From Marinomonas rhodophyticola (lineage in GTDB: Bacteria; Pseudomonadota; Gammaproteobacteria; Pseudomonadales; Marinomonadaceae): a stretch of 64,000 bases of DNA. Shown in pieces: positions 8,993 to 19,158 of the stretch. A program made the position numbers and the translations under genes. The notes below the pieces were generated by a model, which did not search any database, had not been told where the DNA came from, and worked only from the letters and a program-made list of their open reading frames with translations. How positions within the stretch are numbered: position 1 is the first letter of the stretch; every line of letters starts with the position of its first letter. The stretch covers positions 310,001 to 374,000 of the forward strand of contig NZ_JAPEUL010000012.1 in NCBI RefSeq assembly GCF_026113935.1, read 5' to 3'.

Positions 8993-9753
8993 TTAGCGCC
9001 GATTAGTTTTTTTATGCGTGTCTAAATTGTGTATCAGTTCGCTTAGTACTTCTTCTGGATTGTCGCTGTCCTTCATGGCTTCAATTTTAGGTGATAAAAT
9101 TTGCCGAATTCGATCCGTAACAAAGTTTTTTAACGCATTTTTTTCGGGGCGCTCTGTCGCATCGGATTTAAGGTGTGACAGAATGACACCATAAAGCGTT
9201 TGAGCAACGCGCATGTCGCCACTGGCAAAGTTTTTATTGGCTTGAACTATTTGGCGATTCAATTGAATCCATAGGTTGAGCCAGCGTAGATACTCATAGC
9301 ATGCTTGGTAATGCGAATGGCTGATGCGGCCTTTTCGACGAAGATAGAGTAACATTTTTGCCAGTTTTGTTAGGCGTTCTCTATAATTGGTTTTTTCCTG
9401 AAAGCTGAATAGCTCTGGTTCCGGGTTAAATGTATGTGGGTCATTATTACGGTTTTCTTCGGCAGTGGCGATACGAATTTCTATTTTCTCTGGGTCGTCG
9501 GAATATTGCAGAAGCTCGCGAAGTGTGTCTAGATAGAAGTCATAAAGCACATCCGTCGCGATGGTGTCTGTGTTAATATCTCTTAAACCGCGGATATGTT
9601 GCTCAGCACGATCTGCTCGATTAGATAGTTGTAGTTGTTTAACGCGTCGCTGCGTAATTTCTTTTTCTTTTGGTGTGCACGTGATCCAATAACAACAGAC
9701 AAAAGCACAATGATGATCAAAAATGCAATTGTTAATATTTGAAGGGTAGCCAT
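8993..9753 (-). CDS. Single-span membrane hypothetical protein (frameshift near N-terminus)
   Basis: From ATG 9753 the minus strand reads MATLQILTIAFLIIIVLLSV, a proper membrane anchor followed by a Lys-rich stretch. The frame then closes. One base away, in the A-rich run at about 9660-9675, the frame continues KEITQRRVKQLQLSNRADRAEQHI and runs for about 220 residues. That part is rich in charged helices, including REELL-like and YEYLRWLNLWIQLNRQ segments, and ends in a basic tail. I read it as one membrane-anchored helical protein of about 250 residues. The function is unknown and I do not recognise the family. Confidence 0.6.
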
Positions 9754-9838
9754 GATTGTCCTTAAGCAATGAATTCAGTATGTTAAATAAGAAATACTAA
9801 GTTCAGCAAGATTTAATGTGAAACAATACAGGGATCGC

Positions 9839-9867
9839 TTGTCATATAAAAGGTGTTTGCTTAATAT
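9839..9867 (+). promoter_or_regulatory. Probable sigma-70 promoter of topA
   Basis: TTGTCA (9839-9844), 17 bp, then TAATAT (9862-9867), about 75 bp before the topA start. Spacing is ideal and each box is close to consensus. Confidence 0.55.
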
Positions 9868-9941
9868 CAGCGCCCCTAGAGATGAAACTTCGTGCAACGT
9901 GGATTTGCAGACCTACTTTATTAAAAGGCTTACACAGTTCA

Positions 9942-12568
9942 ATGGGAAAATCACTGGTTATCGTGGAATCGCCGGCTAAGGCGAAAACCATCAACAAATA
10001 CCTAGGCAACGACTTTATTGTCAAATCGAGTGTAGGACACATTCGAGATTTGCCAACTGGTACAACTGCCACCTCTACGCCTCAAGAGCGCGCAAAGCAA
10101 GCTGCTTTGACACGTAAGATGAGTCCAGAAGAAAAACTTGAGTATAAAAGTAGTAAATCCCGTCAACAGTTAATTTCTAGAATGGGTGTGGATCCAGAAC
10201 ATAACTGGAAAGCGCACTATGAAATTTTGCCGAGTAAAGAAAAAGTTGTCGATGAATTAAAACGACTTGCTAAGAATGCTGACACCATCTATCTCGCAAC
10301 CGATTTGGATAGAGAGGGGGAGGCGATTGCTTGGCATTTGCGTGAAGCTATTGGTGGCGATGATAGTCGTTATAAGCGCGTCGTTTTTAACGAAATTACT
10401 AAAAAAGCCATAAAAGCGGCGTTTGAAACGCCATCTGAATTGGATATGAACCGAGTCAATGCGCAGCAAGCGCGTCGTTTCTTGGATCGTGTAGTTGGCT
10501 TTATGGTGTCGCCTTTGCTTTGGGCAAAAGTGGCCAGAGGCTCTCTGCGGGTCGTGTTCAGTCTGTGGCTGTGCGCTTGATTGTAGAGCGTGAAAAAGAG
10601 ATTCGTGCATTTGTTCCTGATGAGTTTTGGGAACTTGATGCAATGCTAGCGACGCCTTCGAAGGAGGTGATCAAATTCGAGGCGGCGAAATATCAAGATA
10701 AAGAATATCGTCCCGTTAATAAGGCGCAATCTGATGAGCATGTTGCACGTTTGATTGATGCTAAATATCTGGTTAGCAGCCGAGAAGACAAACCGACAAG
10801 CAGCAAGCCTTCTGCGCCTTTCATTACGTCTACGTTGCAACAAGCGGCAAGTACACGTTTAGGTTATGGCGTTAAAAAGACCATGATGCTTGCTCAGCGT
10901 CTGTATGAAGGTGGTTATATTACGTATATGCGTACTGACTCGACGAATTTGAGTGTCGATGCAGTCGAGGCATTAAGAGGTTATATACTGTCTAATTTTG
11001 GTGAAGCGTATTTGCCTGAAGAGCCGATTCGTTATAGCAGTAAAGAAGGCGCGCAAGAGGCCCATGAAGCCATTCGTCCTTCTGACGTCACCGTTCGTGT
11101 TGATGATTTACAAGGCATGGAGAAGGACGCTCATCGTTTGTACGACCTGATCCGTAGTCAGTTTATGGCGTGTCAAATGACGCCTGCAGAATATACGTCA
11201 ACAACGATTACGGTTACTTCTGGGGATTATGAATTTAAAGCCAAAGGGCGAATCTTACGTTTTGACGGTTATACGCGTGCAATGCATACCGTGGCTAAAA
11301 AAGGGGAAGACAATATTCTTCCGGATGTTGGTCAGGGAGAATACCTGGATCTTAAAGAGCTTTTGCCTGAGCAGCATTTTACTAAACCAGTTGCTCGCTT
11401 TAGCGAAGCCAGTTTGGTGAAAGAGCTTGAGAAACGTGGTATTGGTCGACCTTCAACATATGCTTCTATCATTTCTACCATTCAAGATCGTGGTTATGTT
11501 CGGGTTGAAAATCGCCGTTTTTATGCCGAAAAAATGGGAGATATTGTCACTGAGCGTTTGGTGGATAGCTTCAGTTCCTTGATGAATTTTAGTTTTACGG
11601 CACAAATGGAAGAGCAATTAGACGATATTGCTGAAGGTCATAAAGATTGGATTAAAACACTGAATGCGTTTTATAAAGATTTTAGTACGGTACTGGCTAA
11701 AGCGGAGTCGCCTGATGGTGGTATGATGCTCAATGAGCCGACGCCGACGGATATTGCGTGTCCAACATGCTCTCGTCCGATGCAGATTCGTACAGCCAGT
11801 ACAGGAGTGTTCTTGTCATGTTCAGGCTACGCTTTGCCGCCAAAAGAGCGCTGTAAAGCAACCATTAACCTTATTCGTGGTGATGAGGTTATTGCTGTTG
11901 ATGATGAAGAAGGTGAATCTAAAGCGCTTATTAATAAACATCGCTGTCAGATCTGTGGCTCGGCCATGGATAGCTATTTGATGGATGAAAACCGTAAGTT
12001 GCATGTTTGTGGTAACAATCCGTCCTGTTCTGGTTACGAGGTAGAGAAGGGCTCCTTTAAAATTAAGGGATACGATGGTCCTACCCTTGAGTGCGACAAG
12101 TGTGGCTCTGAAATGCAACTTAAGACAGGTCGTTTTGGTAAGTATTTCGGTTGTACTAATGAGAGCTGTAAAAACACTCGTAAGCTTCTTAAAAATGGCG
12201 AAGCTGCGCCACCTAAGATGGATCCTGTGCCTATGCCAGATTTGGCTTGCCAGAAGGTTGAGGATCATTATGTGTTACGTGATGGGGCGACGGGCTTATT
12301 TTTAGCTGCAAGCCAATTCCCGCGTAAACGTGAGACACGTGCGCCTTTAGTGGAAGAATTGCTGCCTTACATGGATCAGATTGATCCTAAATATCACTTT
12401 TTTGCGGATGCACCAAAGAAAGACCCTGAAGGTCGTCCTGCTATTATTCGTTACAGTCGTAAGACAAAAGAGCAATACGTCATGACGGAAGAGGAAGGTA
12501 AGCCAACTGGTTGGAAGGCATTTTATGTTGGCTCTAAATGGGTGATTGAAGAAGGTAAGAAAAAATGA
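9942..12568 (+). CDS. topA: DNA topoisomerase I (one frameshift in this sequence)
   Basis: This type IA enzyme relaxes negative supercoils. I start at ATG 9942 ([17 protein letters not shown]), the exact family start with the TOPRIM glutamate. Then come the TOPRIM DxDxE ([13 protein letters not shown]), the active-site tyrosine in [10 protein letters not shown], and at the C-terminus three C4 zinc ribbons (first cysteines in CPTC, CQIC and CDKC) plus a basic tail. At about 10540-10542 the sequence reads AGAGGCTCTCT where [12 protein letters not shown] needs one more C. Restored length is about 875 residues, like E. coli (865). The stop overlaps the next start (ATGA). Confidence 0.94.
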
Positions 12569-13035
12569 GCGGTGTTACCTTGGCAAGTTTGACAAACCAA
12601 AAGCTGGATACGGCAAGACGCTTTATTCAGCAAAGTCAAATCAGTGAAGAAGCATGGCTTAATGTCGGCCCGGAAAGTTCAGCGATTTTTCAGTTAAGAA
12701 GCGCGCTGAATGGTTTGTTAAAAGAAGTGTCGACGACGTATTCATTATCTGGTTCTTTAGATGTGCCTAGCATGCTACGCGAAGCTGAAAAAAAACAGAT
12801 AATGGTTCCGGTGCTGACTGAGCTGGCGGATTTGTTTTCACGCCCCGAGTCTTGGTGTTCTCAGCTGAATCAAGCTTATTTGGTGCAATTTGAATGTCGT
12901 GGCTCTTTGTCTTCTCCGGTTCAAAGCGATAATTTGATTGGTCGCGGTAGTGATAACGGAGCATCTGTGAGTTTTTATTTAACCAAATTGGTTGAGTTGG
13001 TTTTGCGTTTTAGAGAAGAGTCATCAGAGTATTGA
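12565..13035 (+). CDS. DUF6586-family protein downstream of topA
   Basis: A 156-residue soluble protein that begins by overlapping the topA stop by 4 bp. It is mainly helical: the N-terminal [19 protein letters not shown] and central [14 protein letters not shown] segments resemble the Pseudomonas gene after topA (the PA3010 type, DUF6586). No catalytic motif is visible. The position after topA and before another small conserved gene and lexA is the same as in Pseudomonas, which supports the assignment more than the sequence does. Confidence 0.7.
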   Translation: MSGVTLASLTNQKLDTARRFIQQSQISEEAWLNVGPESSAIFQLRSALNGLLKEVSTTYSLSGSLDVPSMLREAEKKQIMVPVLTELADLFSRPESWCSQLNQAYLVQFECRGSLSSPVQSDNLIGRGSDNGASVSFYLTKLVELVLRFREESSEY

Positions 13036-13037
13036 AT

Positions 13038-13304
13038 ATGAAAGAGTCCTACCTAGAAATTGTTGAGCTGGAGAATGGTGATATCGTGCTTCGTCCAGCC
13101 AGCGAGGATGGTGAGGAAACCGTTCCTTTGGCAATATTGCAGATCCTGGATGATACTCGATCTTATCTAAAGAATCGTTATTTTGAGTTGGCAAAATGCA
13201 TGTTTCACGCGGGCATTGATTTTGTTTATTCTGAAGACGCCTTCTTTGATGAAGATTCAGATTATCTTGATGATGAGGAATTTCGACCAAAAATTCTGCA
13301 TTAG
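13038..13304 (+). CDS. Small acidic conserved protein (PA3009-like)
   Basis: I chose ATG 13038, 2 bp after the previous stop; TTG at 13032 overlaps that stop and is less likely. The 88-residue product starts MKESYLEIVELENGDIVLR and is strongly acidic at the C-terminus (EDAFFDEDSDYLDDEEF). It looks like the PA3009 type of Pseudomonas, also the third gene after topA. No function is known. Transcription probably ends at the long hairpin 13322-13367. Confidence 0.65.
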   Translation: MKESYLEIVELENGDIVLRPASEDGEETVPLAILQILDDTRSYLKNRYFELAKCMFHAGIDFVYSEDAFFDEDSDYLDDEEFRPKILH

Positions 13305-13321
13305 TTTGTGAGCGAGTATAA

Positions 13322-13367
13322 GCACAAATAAAAAAGCGATGCTTAAGCTTCGCTTTTTTATTTGTGC
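13322..13367. terminator. Bidirectional terminator before lexA
   Basis: Perfect 18-bp arms (13322-13339 and 13350-13367) with A6 and T6 runs inside the stem. The 10-nt loop is itself partly self-complementary. It serves the topA group and the convergent lexA. Confidence 0.9.
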
Positions 13368-13379
13368 ATTGAAGAGCGT

Positions 13380-14003
13380 TTAAATACCTTGTCGAATCAC
13401 GCCAACGGATAAGCCTTCTATCGCAAAGTCTTCGCTTTCAAGGTCAACGATGATGTCAGTAAACTCTTCGTTTTCAGGAATTAGTCGAACAATTTTGCCA
13501 TTTTGTTCAAAGCGTTTAACGGTGACTTCATCGCCAATGCGTGCAACCACTATTTGTCCATTACGGACTGTGGTTGTTTTATGTACGGCGAGTAGATCAC
13601 CTTCCATGATGCCGATATTTTTCATGCTGGTTCCTGATACAGACAAGAAATAATCTGCTTGTGGAGAAAACATGCTGGCAGGTATGTTCACGTGTGAGGC
13701 GATGTTCTCTTGGGCTAAAATAGGATAGCCAGCAGCAACTTTGCCAATGACAGGTAGGCCAAGGTCTTCTGTTAGATCGTCATTAGAAGCTCGCTCAACT
13801 AAGCGTATCCCTCTTGAGGCGCCAGACAGCATTTCAATTGCGCCTTTTTTGCATAAGGCTTTGAGATGCTCTTCAGCCGCATTAGGGGATTTAAACCCTA
13901 ATCGGTGCGCTATTTCTGCTCTCGTTGGCGGAAACCCTGTTTCACCAATAAATTCGCGAATGGTTTCTAGTACGTCAGATTGTCTTTTGGTTAGTTTAAT
14001 CAT
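13380..14003 (-). CDS. lexA: SOS repressor LexA
   Basis: LexA represses DNA-damage genes and cuts itself when RecA is activated. The 207-residue protein has the N-terminal winged helix ([12 protein letters not shown] ... [13 protein letters not shown] ... [10 protein letters not shown]). The cleavage site is A91-G92 in KVAAGYPI, catalytic S126 is in GTSMK, and K163 is in VTVKR. The Ser-Lys distance (37) is the same as in E. coli. Two LexA boxes lie within 45 bp of its start, so it is autoregulated. It is divergent from dinG. Confidence 0.97.
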   Translation of the reverse strand: MIKLTKRQSDVLETIREFIGETGFPPTRAEIAHRLGFKSPNAAEEHLKALCKKGAIEMLSGASRGIRLVERASNDDLTEDLGLPVIGKVAAGYPILAQENIASHVNIPASMFSPQADYFLSVSGTSMKNIGIMEGDLLAVHKTTTVRNGQIVVARIGDEVTVKRFEQNGKIVRLIPENEEFTDIIVDLESEDFAIEGLSVGVIRQGI

Positions 14004-14010
14004 AAGTTGT

Positions 14011-14026
14011 CTGGTTGTTTATACAG
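14011..14026. promoter_or_regulatory. LexA (SOS) box 1
   Basis: CTG-N10-CAG with an AT-rich centre (CTGGTTGTTTATACAG), 8 bp before the lexA start, between lexA and dinG. Confidence 0.9.
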
Positions 14027-14029
14027 TAA

Positions 14030-14045
14030 CTGTTATTATATACAG
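14030..14045. promoter_or_regulatory. LexA (SOS) box 2
   Basis: CTGTTATTATATACAG matches CTG-N10-CAG with the preferred TATATA-type centre. It starts 19 bp (nearly two helical turns) after box 1 and lies 28 bp before the dinG start. Confidence 0.92.
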
Positions 14046-14072
14046 CATTCTTAACGATACTCAATGATATAA

Positions 14073-16197
14073 ATGCTTTCAGATGAACTAAAAACACAAA
14101 TTCAACTTGCATACCGAGCTTCTTTGGATGCCAAGTCCCATAAACCAAGGTCTGGACAGCGTCAAATGATTGCTGCGATCGCGCGAACCTTGGGTAACAT
14201 TAATCGCGGCTCAGAGGGTGAGCGATTAGGAGAAAAGCATGTTGCTGTGATTGAAGCAGGAACGGGGACGGGGAAAACCTTGTCGTATTGCCTGGCTGCT
14301 ATTCCAATTGCCAAAGCGCGAGGGTTAAAATTAATTATTTCCACTGCCACTGTCGCGCTGCAAGAGCAAATCTTACACAAAGAGTTGCCAGATCTGTTAG
14401 AGCACACCCAGCTTAGCTTTAAATACACGCTTGCCAAAGGGCGTGGACGTTACCTGTGTTTGAATAATCTGGAAGGTTTTCTCAATTCTGAAGAGCAAGC
14501 AATGGACGATATGTTCGCAGGTCTTTTTGAACAACATCTTCATTCAGATGATATTAATACCGTGCTTTATCAAGAAATGGACGCTGCTTTGCAAAAAGGT
14601 GAGTGGGACGGCGATAAAGACAACTGGGCAGGTATCGTTCGTGATCAAGATTGGCGACGCTTAACGACCGATCATCAACAATGTACAAATCGTAATTGTG
14701 CGAATTACTCCGCCTGCCCATTTTTTAAGGCGCGTGCCGAGATCGAAGTGGCGGATGTTATTGTAGCCAATCATGACCTTGTGCTCGCTGATTTGTCATT
14801 GGGGGGCGGCGCTATTTTGACGCCACCAAAAGATACAATATATGTATTTGATGAAGGGCATCACCTGCCGGATAAAGCGATCGGGCATTTCCGCCATGAA
14901 GTGCGTTTGCAACAAAGTATTACTTGGTTGCGCCAGTTAGAAAAAAACTTAGTGAATTTAAAACAAGAGTTAACGGATGACGTGAGCGTCACCGGCCAGC
15001 TTTTATTAAAGATACCTCAGCAAATACAGAGTATTGTGAACTTTATTCAATATGCGCAGCAAGGTTTAGCGCCTTATATTCAAGGCTTGGGGTTGGATCA
15101 AGATAATAATCAGCATCGCTTCGAGTTTGGTCAAATTCCAGACGAATTGCGGCAATTGGCTTATAGCTTGCAAACGTCTTATCAAAAGTTATTTAACAAT
15201 ATTGAAAGTATTCAGGACGAATGCAAGAAGACAAAACAAAATGAAGGGATGGGTGTGACGCCTGAAACCGCCGAAACGTGGCAGCCTATTTTGGGTGTTA
15301 TTCTTGGTCGCTTAGAGCAATGTGTTGGTTTGTGGCGATTATACTCTGCTGTTGATGATCAGAACTTTCCCCCAAATGCTCGTTGGTTGGTGTTATCCGG
15401 CCAGGGGATGGAGCAAGATATTGAATTGGGCGGTTCGCCTATTCTTGCCGCGAATACATTAAGACAACAATTATGGGATAAGTGTTTTGGTGCGGTGGTG
15501 ACCTCTGCAACGCTGACCGCTCTTAACCAGTTCCATCGTTTTAATATGCGCTCTGGAGTGCCCTATGAAAGTGAATATTTACGGGTATTGAGTCCGTTTG
15601 ACTTTCAAAAAAATGGTTTGCTGATTGTGCCCAATATGGTGAATGAGTCCCAATAGAGTAGAGCAGCATACCGCTGAGATCATTACCTACTTGAACGAGC
15701 ATGTTGATGTTGAGAAAGGCAGTTTGGCGTTGTTTTCGTCTCGTCGGCAAATGGAAGAAGTGGCGCAGTCTTTGTCTTCTAAGCTGCAAGAAATCTTGTT
15801 GATGCAAGGAGAGCAATCCAAGCGCGTCATTTTGGATTCTCATAAAGCGCGTATTGATGAGGGTAAAGGCAGCTTGTTGCTCGGATTGGCAAGCTTTGCA
15901 GAGGGTGTAGACTTGCCAGGAAAGTACTTAACCTGCGTATATATTGCGAAGATTCCTTTTGCTGTGCCGGACGACCCCGTTGAAGCCACTCTGGCTGAAT
16001 GGATACAAAAGCGTGGTGGCAACCCGTTTATGGAGATCACCATTCCCGACGCTTCATTGCGTTTAGTTCAAGCCACAGGCAGGCTGCTGAGAAGTGAACA
16101 AGACGCTGGTGAAATACATATTTTAGATAAGCGATTGCGCACCAAGCGTTATGGGTCGCAATTAATTAACAGCTTGCCACCTTATAAGTATCAATAG
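14073..16197 (+). CDS. dinG: ATP-dependent DNA helicase DinG (one frameshift in this sequence)
   Basis: DinG is a 5'-3' XPD-like helicase with an iron-sulfur cluster that clears R-loops and damaged forks. The Walker A motif is EAGTGTGKT (63-69). The Fe-S cysteines are in GRYLCLNN, CTNRNCANYSACPFF, and the DEAH box is FDEGHH. Late motifs are GLASFAEGVDLPG and QATGRLLRSEQD. The frame shifts by one base at about 15645-15652 (MVNES to PNRVEQH). Restored length is about 708 residues (E. coli 716). It is under direct LexA control, sharing two boxes with lexA. Confidence 0.94.
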
Positions 16198-16297
16198 ACT
16201 GACAAAGCGTAAGCAAGGGGTGATAAAGCTTTACCAATTAGGTACACTCTTTGCAAAGATCATTAACCTCAAAACATAGAAGCGTAAAGATTCCAAT

Positions 16298-17656
16298 ATG
16301 GAAAACCAAATTCAAGAAGCACCATCAGAAATTAGCACAAAACCAAAACGCACCCGTCGCCCAAACAAGCGACCAAGAAATAATGATGAGGCTCAAAATG
16401 GAGTTCAATCCAATACCCAAGTTGGTCATGAAGCCGTGACGACGGGTAGTGGAAAAAATGCTATTTGGTCCATAGAGGATTTTCCGGTTGCTAAGGTAGA
16501 TGGAAAGTTGCGCTTTCATGATTTAAATCTACCTGATCGTGTGATTAAGTCTATCGCGGAAATGGGTTTTGAGTATTGCAGTGAAATTCAAGCTGAAACT
16601 CTGCCTATGACCTTACTGGGTTATGACATTATCGGACAGGCCCAAACTGGAACGGGTAAAACGGCTGCATTTTTGATAGCGATGATCAGTGATTTTCTGG
16701 ATTATCCCCTTGAAGAGAAGCGTCCTAATAACGTTGCTCGCGGTTTGATTATTGCGCCTACTCGTGAGCTGGCCATTCAAATTGCGGATGAAGCGGTAAA
16801 GCTGACATCAAACTGCCATTTGAATGTGGTGACTTTGGTCGGCGGATTGAGTTACGAAAAGCAAAAGATCGCCTTGGAAACCGAAAATGTTGATATTTTG
16901 GTGGCGACACCAGGGCGTTTGTTGGACTTCGCGCGCAGCCGTAAGGTGCAATTGGGTAAAGTGGAATGTTTGGTGTTGGATGAAGCCGACCGTATGCTGT
17001 CGATGGGCTTTATTCCTGATGTAAAAAGTATTATTCGTATGACGCCGCATAAAGAATTAAGGCAAACCATGCTATTTAGTGCGACTTTCCCGAAAGACAT
17101 TCAGGCGCTTGCGCAGCAATGGACGTATTTTCCAAAAGAAGTCTCTGTGGTGCCAAAAGAAGCCACCAATCAGAACATTGATCAGGTGATTTATACGGTT
17201 GAAGCGGATCAAAAATGGCCCGTTTTAAAACAGCTGATTAATGAAAATGGCGGTCAGCGTACGATTATTTTTGCTAATCGTCGTGATGAAACGCGTGATT
17301 TATACGAGCGTCTACGTAAAGCAAACATCAACTGTGCGATCTTATCTGGCGAAGTGGCTCAAGATAAGCGAGTTAAGACATTAAACAACTTCAAAGAGGG
17401 TATCATTCAGGTGCTGGTGGCAACGGATGTTGCAGGTCGTGGTATTCATGTTGATAACGTAGAACTCGTTGTTAACTATTCATTACCGGAAGACCCTGAA
17501 GATTATGTGCATCGCATCGGCCGTACTGGCCGCGGTGGTGAAACGGGCAAATCGGTCAGTTTTGCGAGCGAGGACGATGCGTTCATGATCCCTGAAATTG
17601 AAAGGGTTGTGGGCGAGAGCATTCGCTGTGAGTACATGGTTGATACCTCGCTATAA
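16298..17656 (+). CDS. rhlB: DEAD-box RNA helicase, RhlB-like
   Basis: An ATP-dependent RNA helicase of 452 residues. A basic N-terminal tail (KPKRTRRPNKRPRNN) probably binds RNA. The core motifs come in order: Q motif at CSEIQAETLP, AQTGTGKT, PTRELA, TPGRLLD, DEAD in VLDEADRML, SAT, and C-terminal VATDVAGRGI and HRIGRTGRGG. The short C-terminus and N-terminal basic extension fit RhlB of Pseudomonas type better than RhlE or SrmB. RhlB is a degradosome partner of RNase E, which is not in this window. The exact subfamily is an inference. Confidence 0.85.
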   Translation: MENQIQEAPSEISTKPKRTRRPNKRPRNNDEAQNGVQSNTQVGHEAVTTGSGKNAIWSIEDFPVAKVDGKLRFHDLNLPDRVIKSIAEMGFEYCSEIQAETLPMTLLGYDIIGQAQTGTGKTAAFLIAMISDFLDYPLEEKRPNNVARGLIIAPTRELAIQIADEAVKLTSNCHLNVVTLVGGLSYEKQKIALETENVDILVATPGRLLDFARSRKVQLGKVECLVLDEADRMLSMGFIPDVKSIIRMTPHKELRQTMLFSATFPKDIQALAQQWTYFPKEVSVVPKEATNQNIDQVIYTVEADQKWPVLKQLINENGGQRTIIFANRRDETRDLYERLRKANINCAILSGEVAQDKRVKTLNNFKEGIIQVLVATDVAGRGIHVDNVELVVNYSLPEDPEDYVHRIGRTGRGGETGKSVSFASEDDAFMIPEIERVVGESIRCEYMVDTSL

Positions 17657-17684
17657 AGATCGCTTAATTTTTAAGTGAGATAAA

Positions 17685-19106
17685 ATGAATTTAGAGCACC
17701 ATTTTGCCAGTCTGGGGGAGGCGTTTTCTTCGAAAACCCTTGTCCAGCCACTTCTTGAGCAGCGATTGGTAGAGTTTAATCAATCGCTCGCTTCTTTTCT
17801 GTCCATTGATATTAAATCCACTGAAACCAAACGCATTTTGAGTGGCGAAGACGCATTGCCGCTCAGTCTAAGCATGGTGTACGCCGGTCACCAGTTTGGT
17901 GGCTTTTCGCCTCAACTAGGAGATGGTCGAGGCGTTTTGTTAGGTGAGGTTCGTGGTCAAGATGGCCTTTTGTATGATTTGCACATGAAAGGGGCTGGGC
18001 CGACACCTTATTCTCGTCGAGGCGATGGTCGTGCTGTGTTGCGTTCTTGTATTCGTGAATACTTAGCCAGTGAGGCCATGACGGCGCTCTCTATCCCTTC
18101 GTCTCGCGCTTTAGCGCTTTACGACAGCAGAGAAGCTGTGTATCGAGAAACGCCAGAGGCGGGGGCGATGTTATTAAGAGTTGCGCAAGGTCATATCCGC
18201 TTCGGTCATTTTGAATACTTTTTTTATCAAGGTAAGCAGGCGGAGCTGGATCAGCTTATTGAATATTGTCTTACACACTATTACCCCGAGTGTTTGGCCG
18301 CTGAGTCTCCCCTAGAAAGTATGTTGATTGAAGTGGTTAAGCGTACCGCTAGAATAATGGCGAAGTGGCAATCTGTTGGTTTTCAACATGGCGTGATGAA
18401 CACCGATAATTTCTCGTTCACCGGAGAGACGATTGACTACGGTCCTTATGGTTTTATGGAGGATTATGAACCCGATTGGGTTTGCAATCATTCTGACCAC
18501 GAGGGGCGTTATGCCTTTTCTCGGCAGCCTGGTGTGGGTTTATGGAATCTTAACTGTTTGATGCGTTGCTTTTCAAAACACCTTGAGCGCGATCAGCTTA
18601 TTGCCATTTTGCAATGTTATGAGCCAGAGTTGCAGTCTCATTACGATGTTCTGATGATGAGTAAGATGGGGTTAGATTCAGCGCATGATGTTCATGCTTT
18701 ATTGCCGTCATTGTTGTCAATATTGGCATCAGAAAAAATGGATTATAATGTTTTTTTCCGTTTGTTGAGTCATCTTGAGCAAGGCGTTTACACGCCTATA
18801 TTAGATGAGGTGGTTGATCGCGAAAAAATGTCAGTTTGGCTTGCGCAATATGAGGCTGCGCGGATCAAAAGTGTGTATGCCTGGTCTCAGGTGAATGCCT
18901 CTATGTTGGCGGTTAATCCGAAGTTTATACTCAGGAATTATTTGGCACATGAGGCAATTCTTTCCGCTGAACGAGGAGATTACTTGCCCTTTCGACGTTT
19001 GTTGCATGTGCTTACTCATCCTTTTGATGAACATCCAGAATCCGACAGTCTTGCGCAAAGATCGCCAGAATGGGGTAGATCATTAGAAGTAAGCTGTTCG
19101 TCTTAG
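17685..19106 (+). CDS. selO: Protein adenylyltransferase SelO (YdiU)
   Basis: SelO is a pseudokinase-fold enzyme that transfers AMP from ATP to proteins during oxidative stress. The 473-residue protein has the family marks: YAGHQFGGFSPQLGDGRG near residue 67, MKGAGPTPYSRRGDGRAVLR, QHGVMNTDNFS (the inverted catalytic Asn/Asp region), and TIDYGPYGFMEDY. It ends in EVSCSS, the conserved C-terminus where eukaryotic SelO carries selenocysteine; here it is cysteine. Length equals E. coli YdiU (478). It is followed by gpsA after 52 bp. Confidence 0.95.
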   Translation: MNLEHHFASLGEAFSSKTLVQPLLEQRLVEFNQSLASFLSIDIKSTETKRILSGEDALPLSLSMVYAGHQFGGFSPQLGDGRGVLLGEVRGQDGLLYDLHMKGAGPTPYSRRGDGRAVLRSCIREYLASEAMTALSIPSSRALALYDSREAVYRETPEAGAMLLRVAQGHIRFGHFEYFFYQGKQAELDQLIEYCLTHYYPECLAAESPLESMLIEVVKRTARIMAKWQSVGFQHGVMNTDNFSFTGETIDYGPYGFMEDYEPDWVCNHSDHEGRYAFSRQPGVGLWNLNCLMRCFSKHLERDQLIAILQCYEPELQSHYDVLMMSKMGLDSAHDVHALLPSLLSILASEKMDYNVFFRLLSHLEQGVYTPILDEVVDREKMSVWLAQYEAARIKSVYAWSQVNASMLAVNPKFILRNYLAHEAILSAERGDYLPFRRLLHVLTHPFDEHPESDSLAQRSPEWGRSLEVSCSS

Positions 19107-19158
19107 TTTGGTTCATTTTTTTATAATTGGACGATATTTTTAAAGAGAAATAGTCAAT

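Noticed and set aside
19080-19106. Possible selenocysteine in SelO
   Set aside because: The C-terminal motif is CSS with Cys codons; no in-frame UGA is needed and no SECIS-like hairpin was seen.
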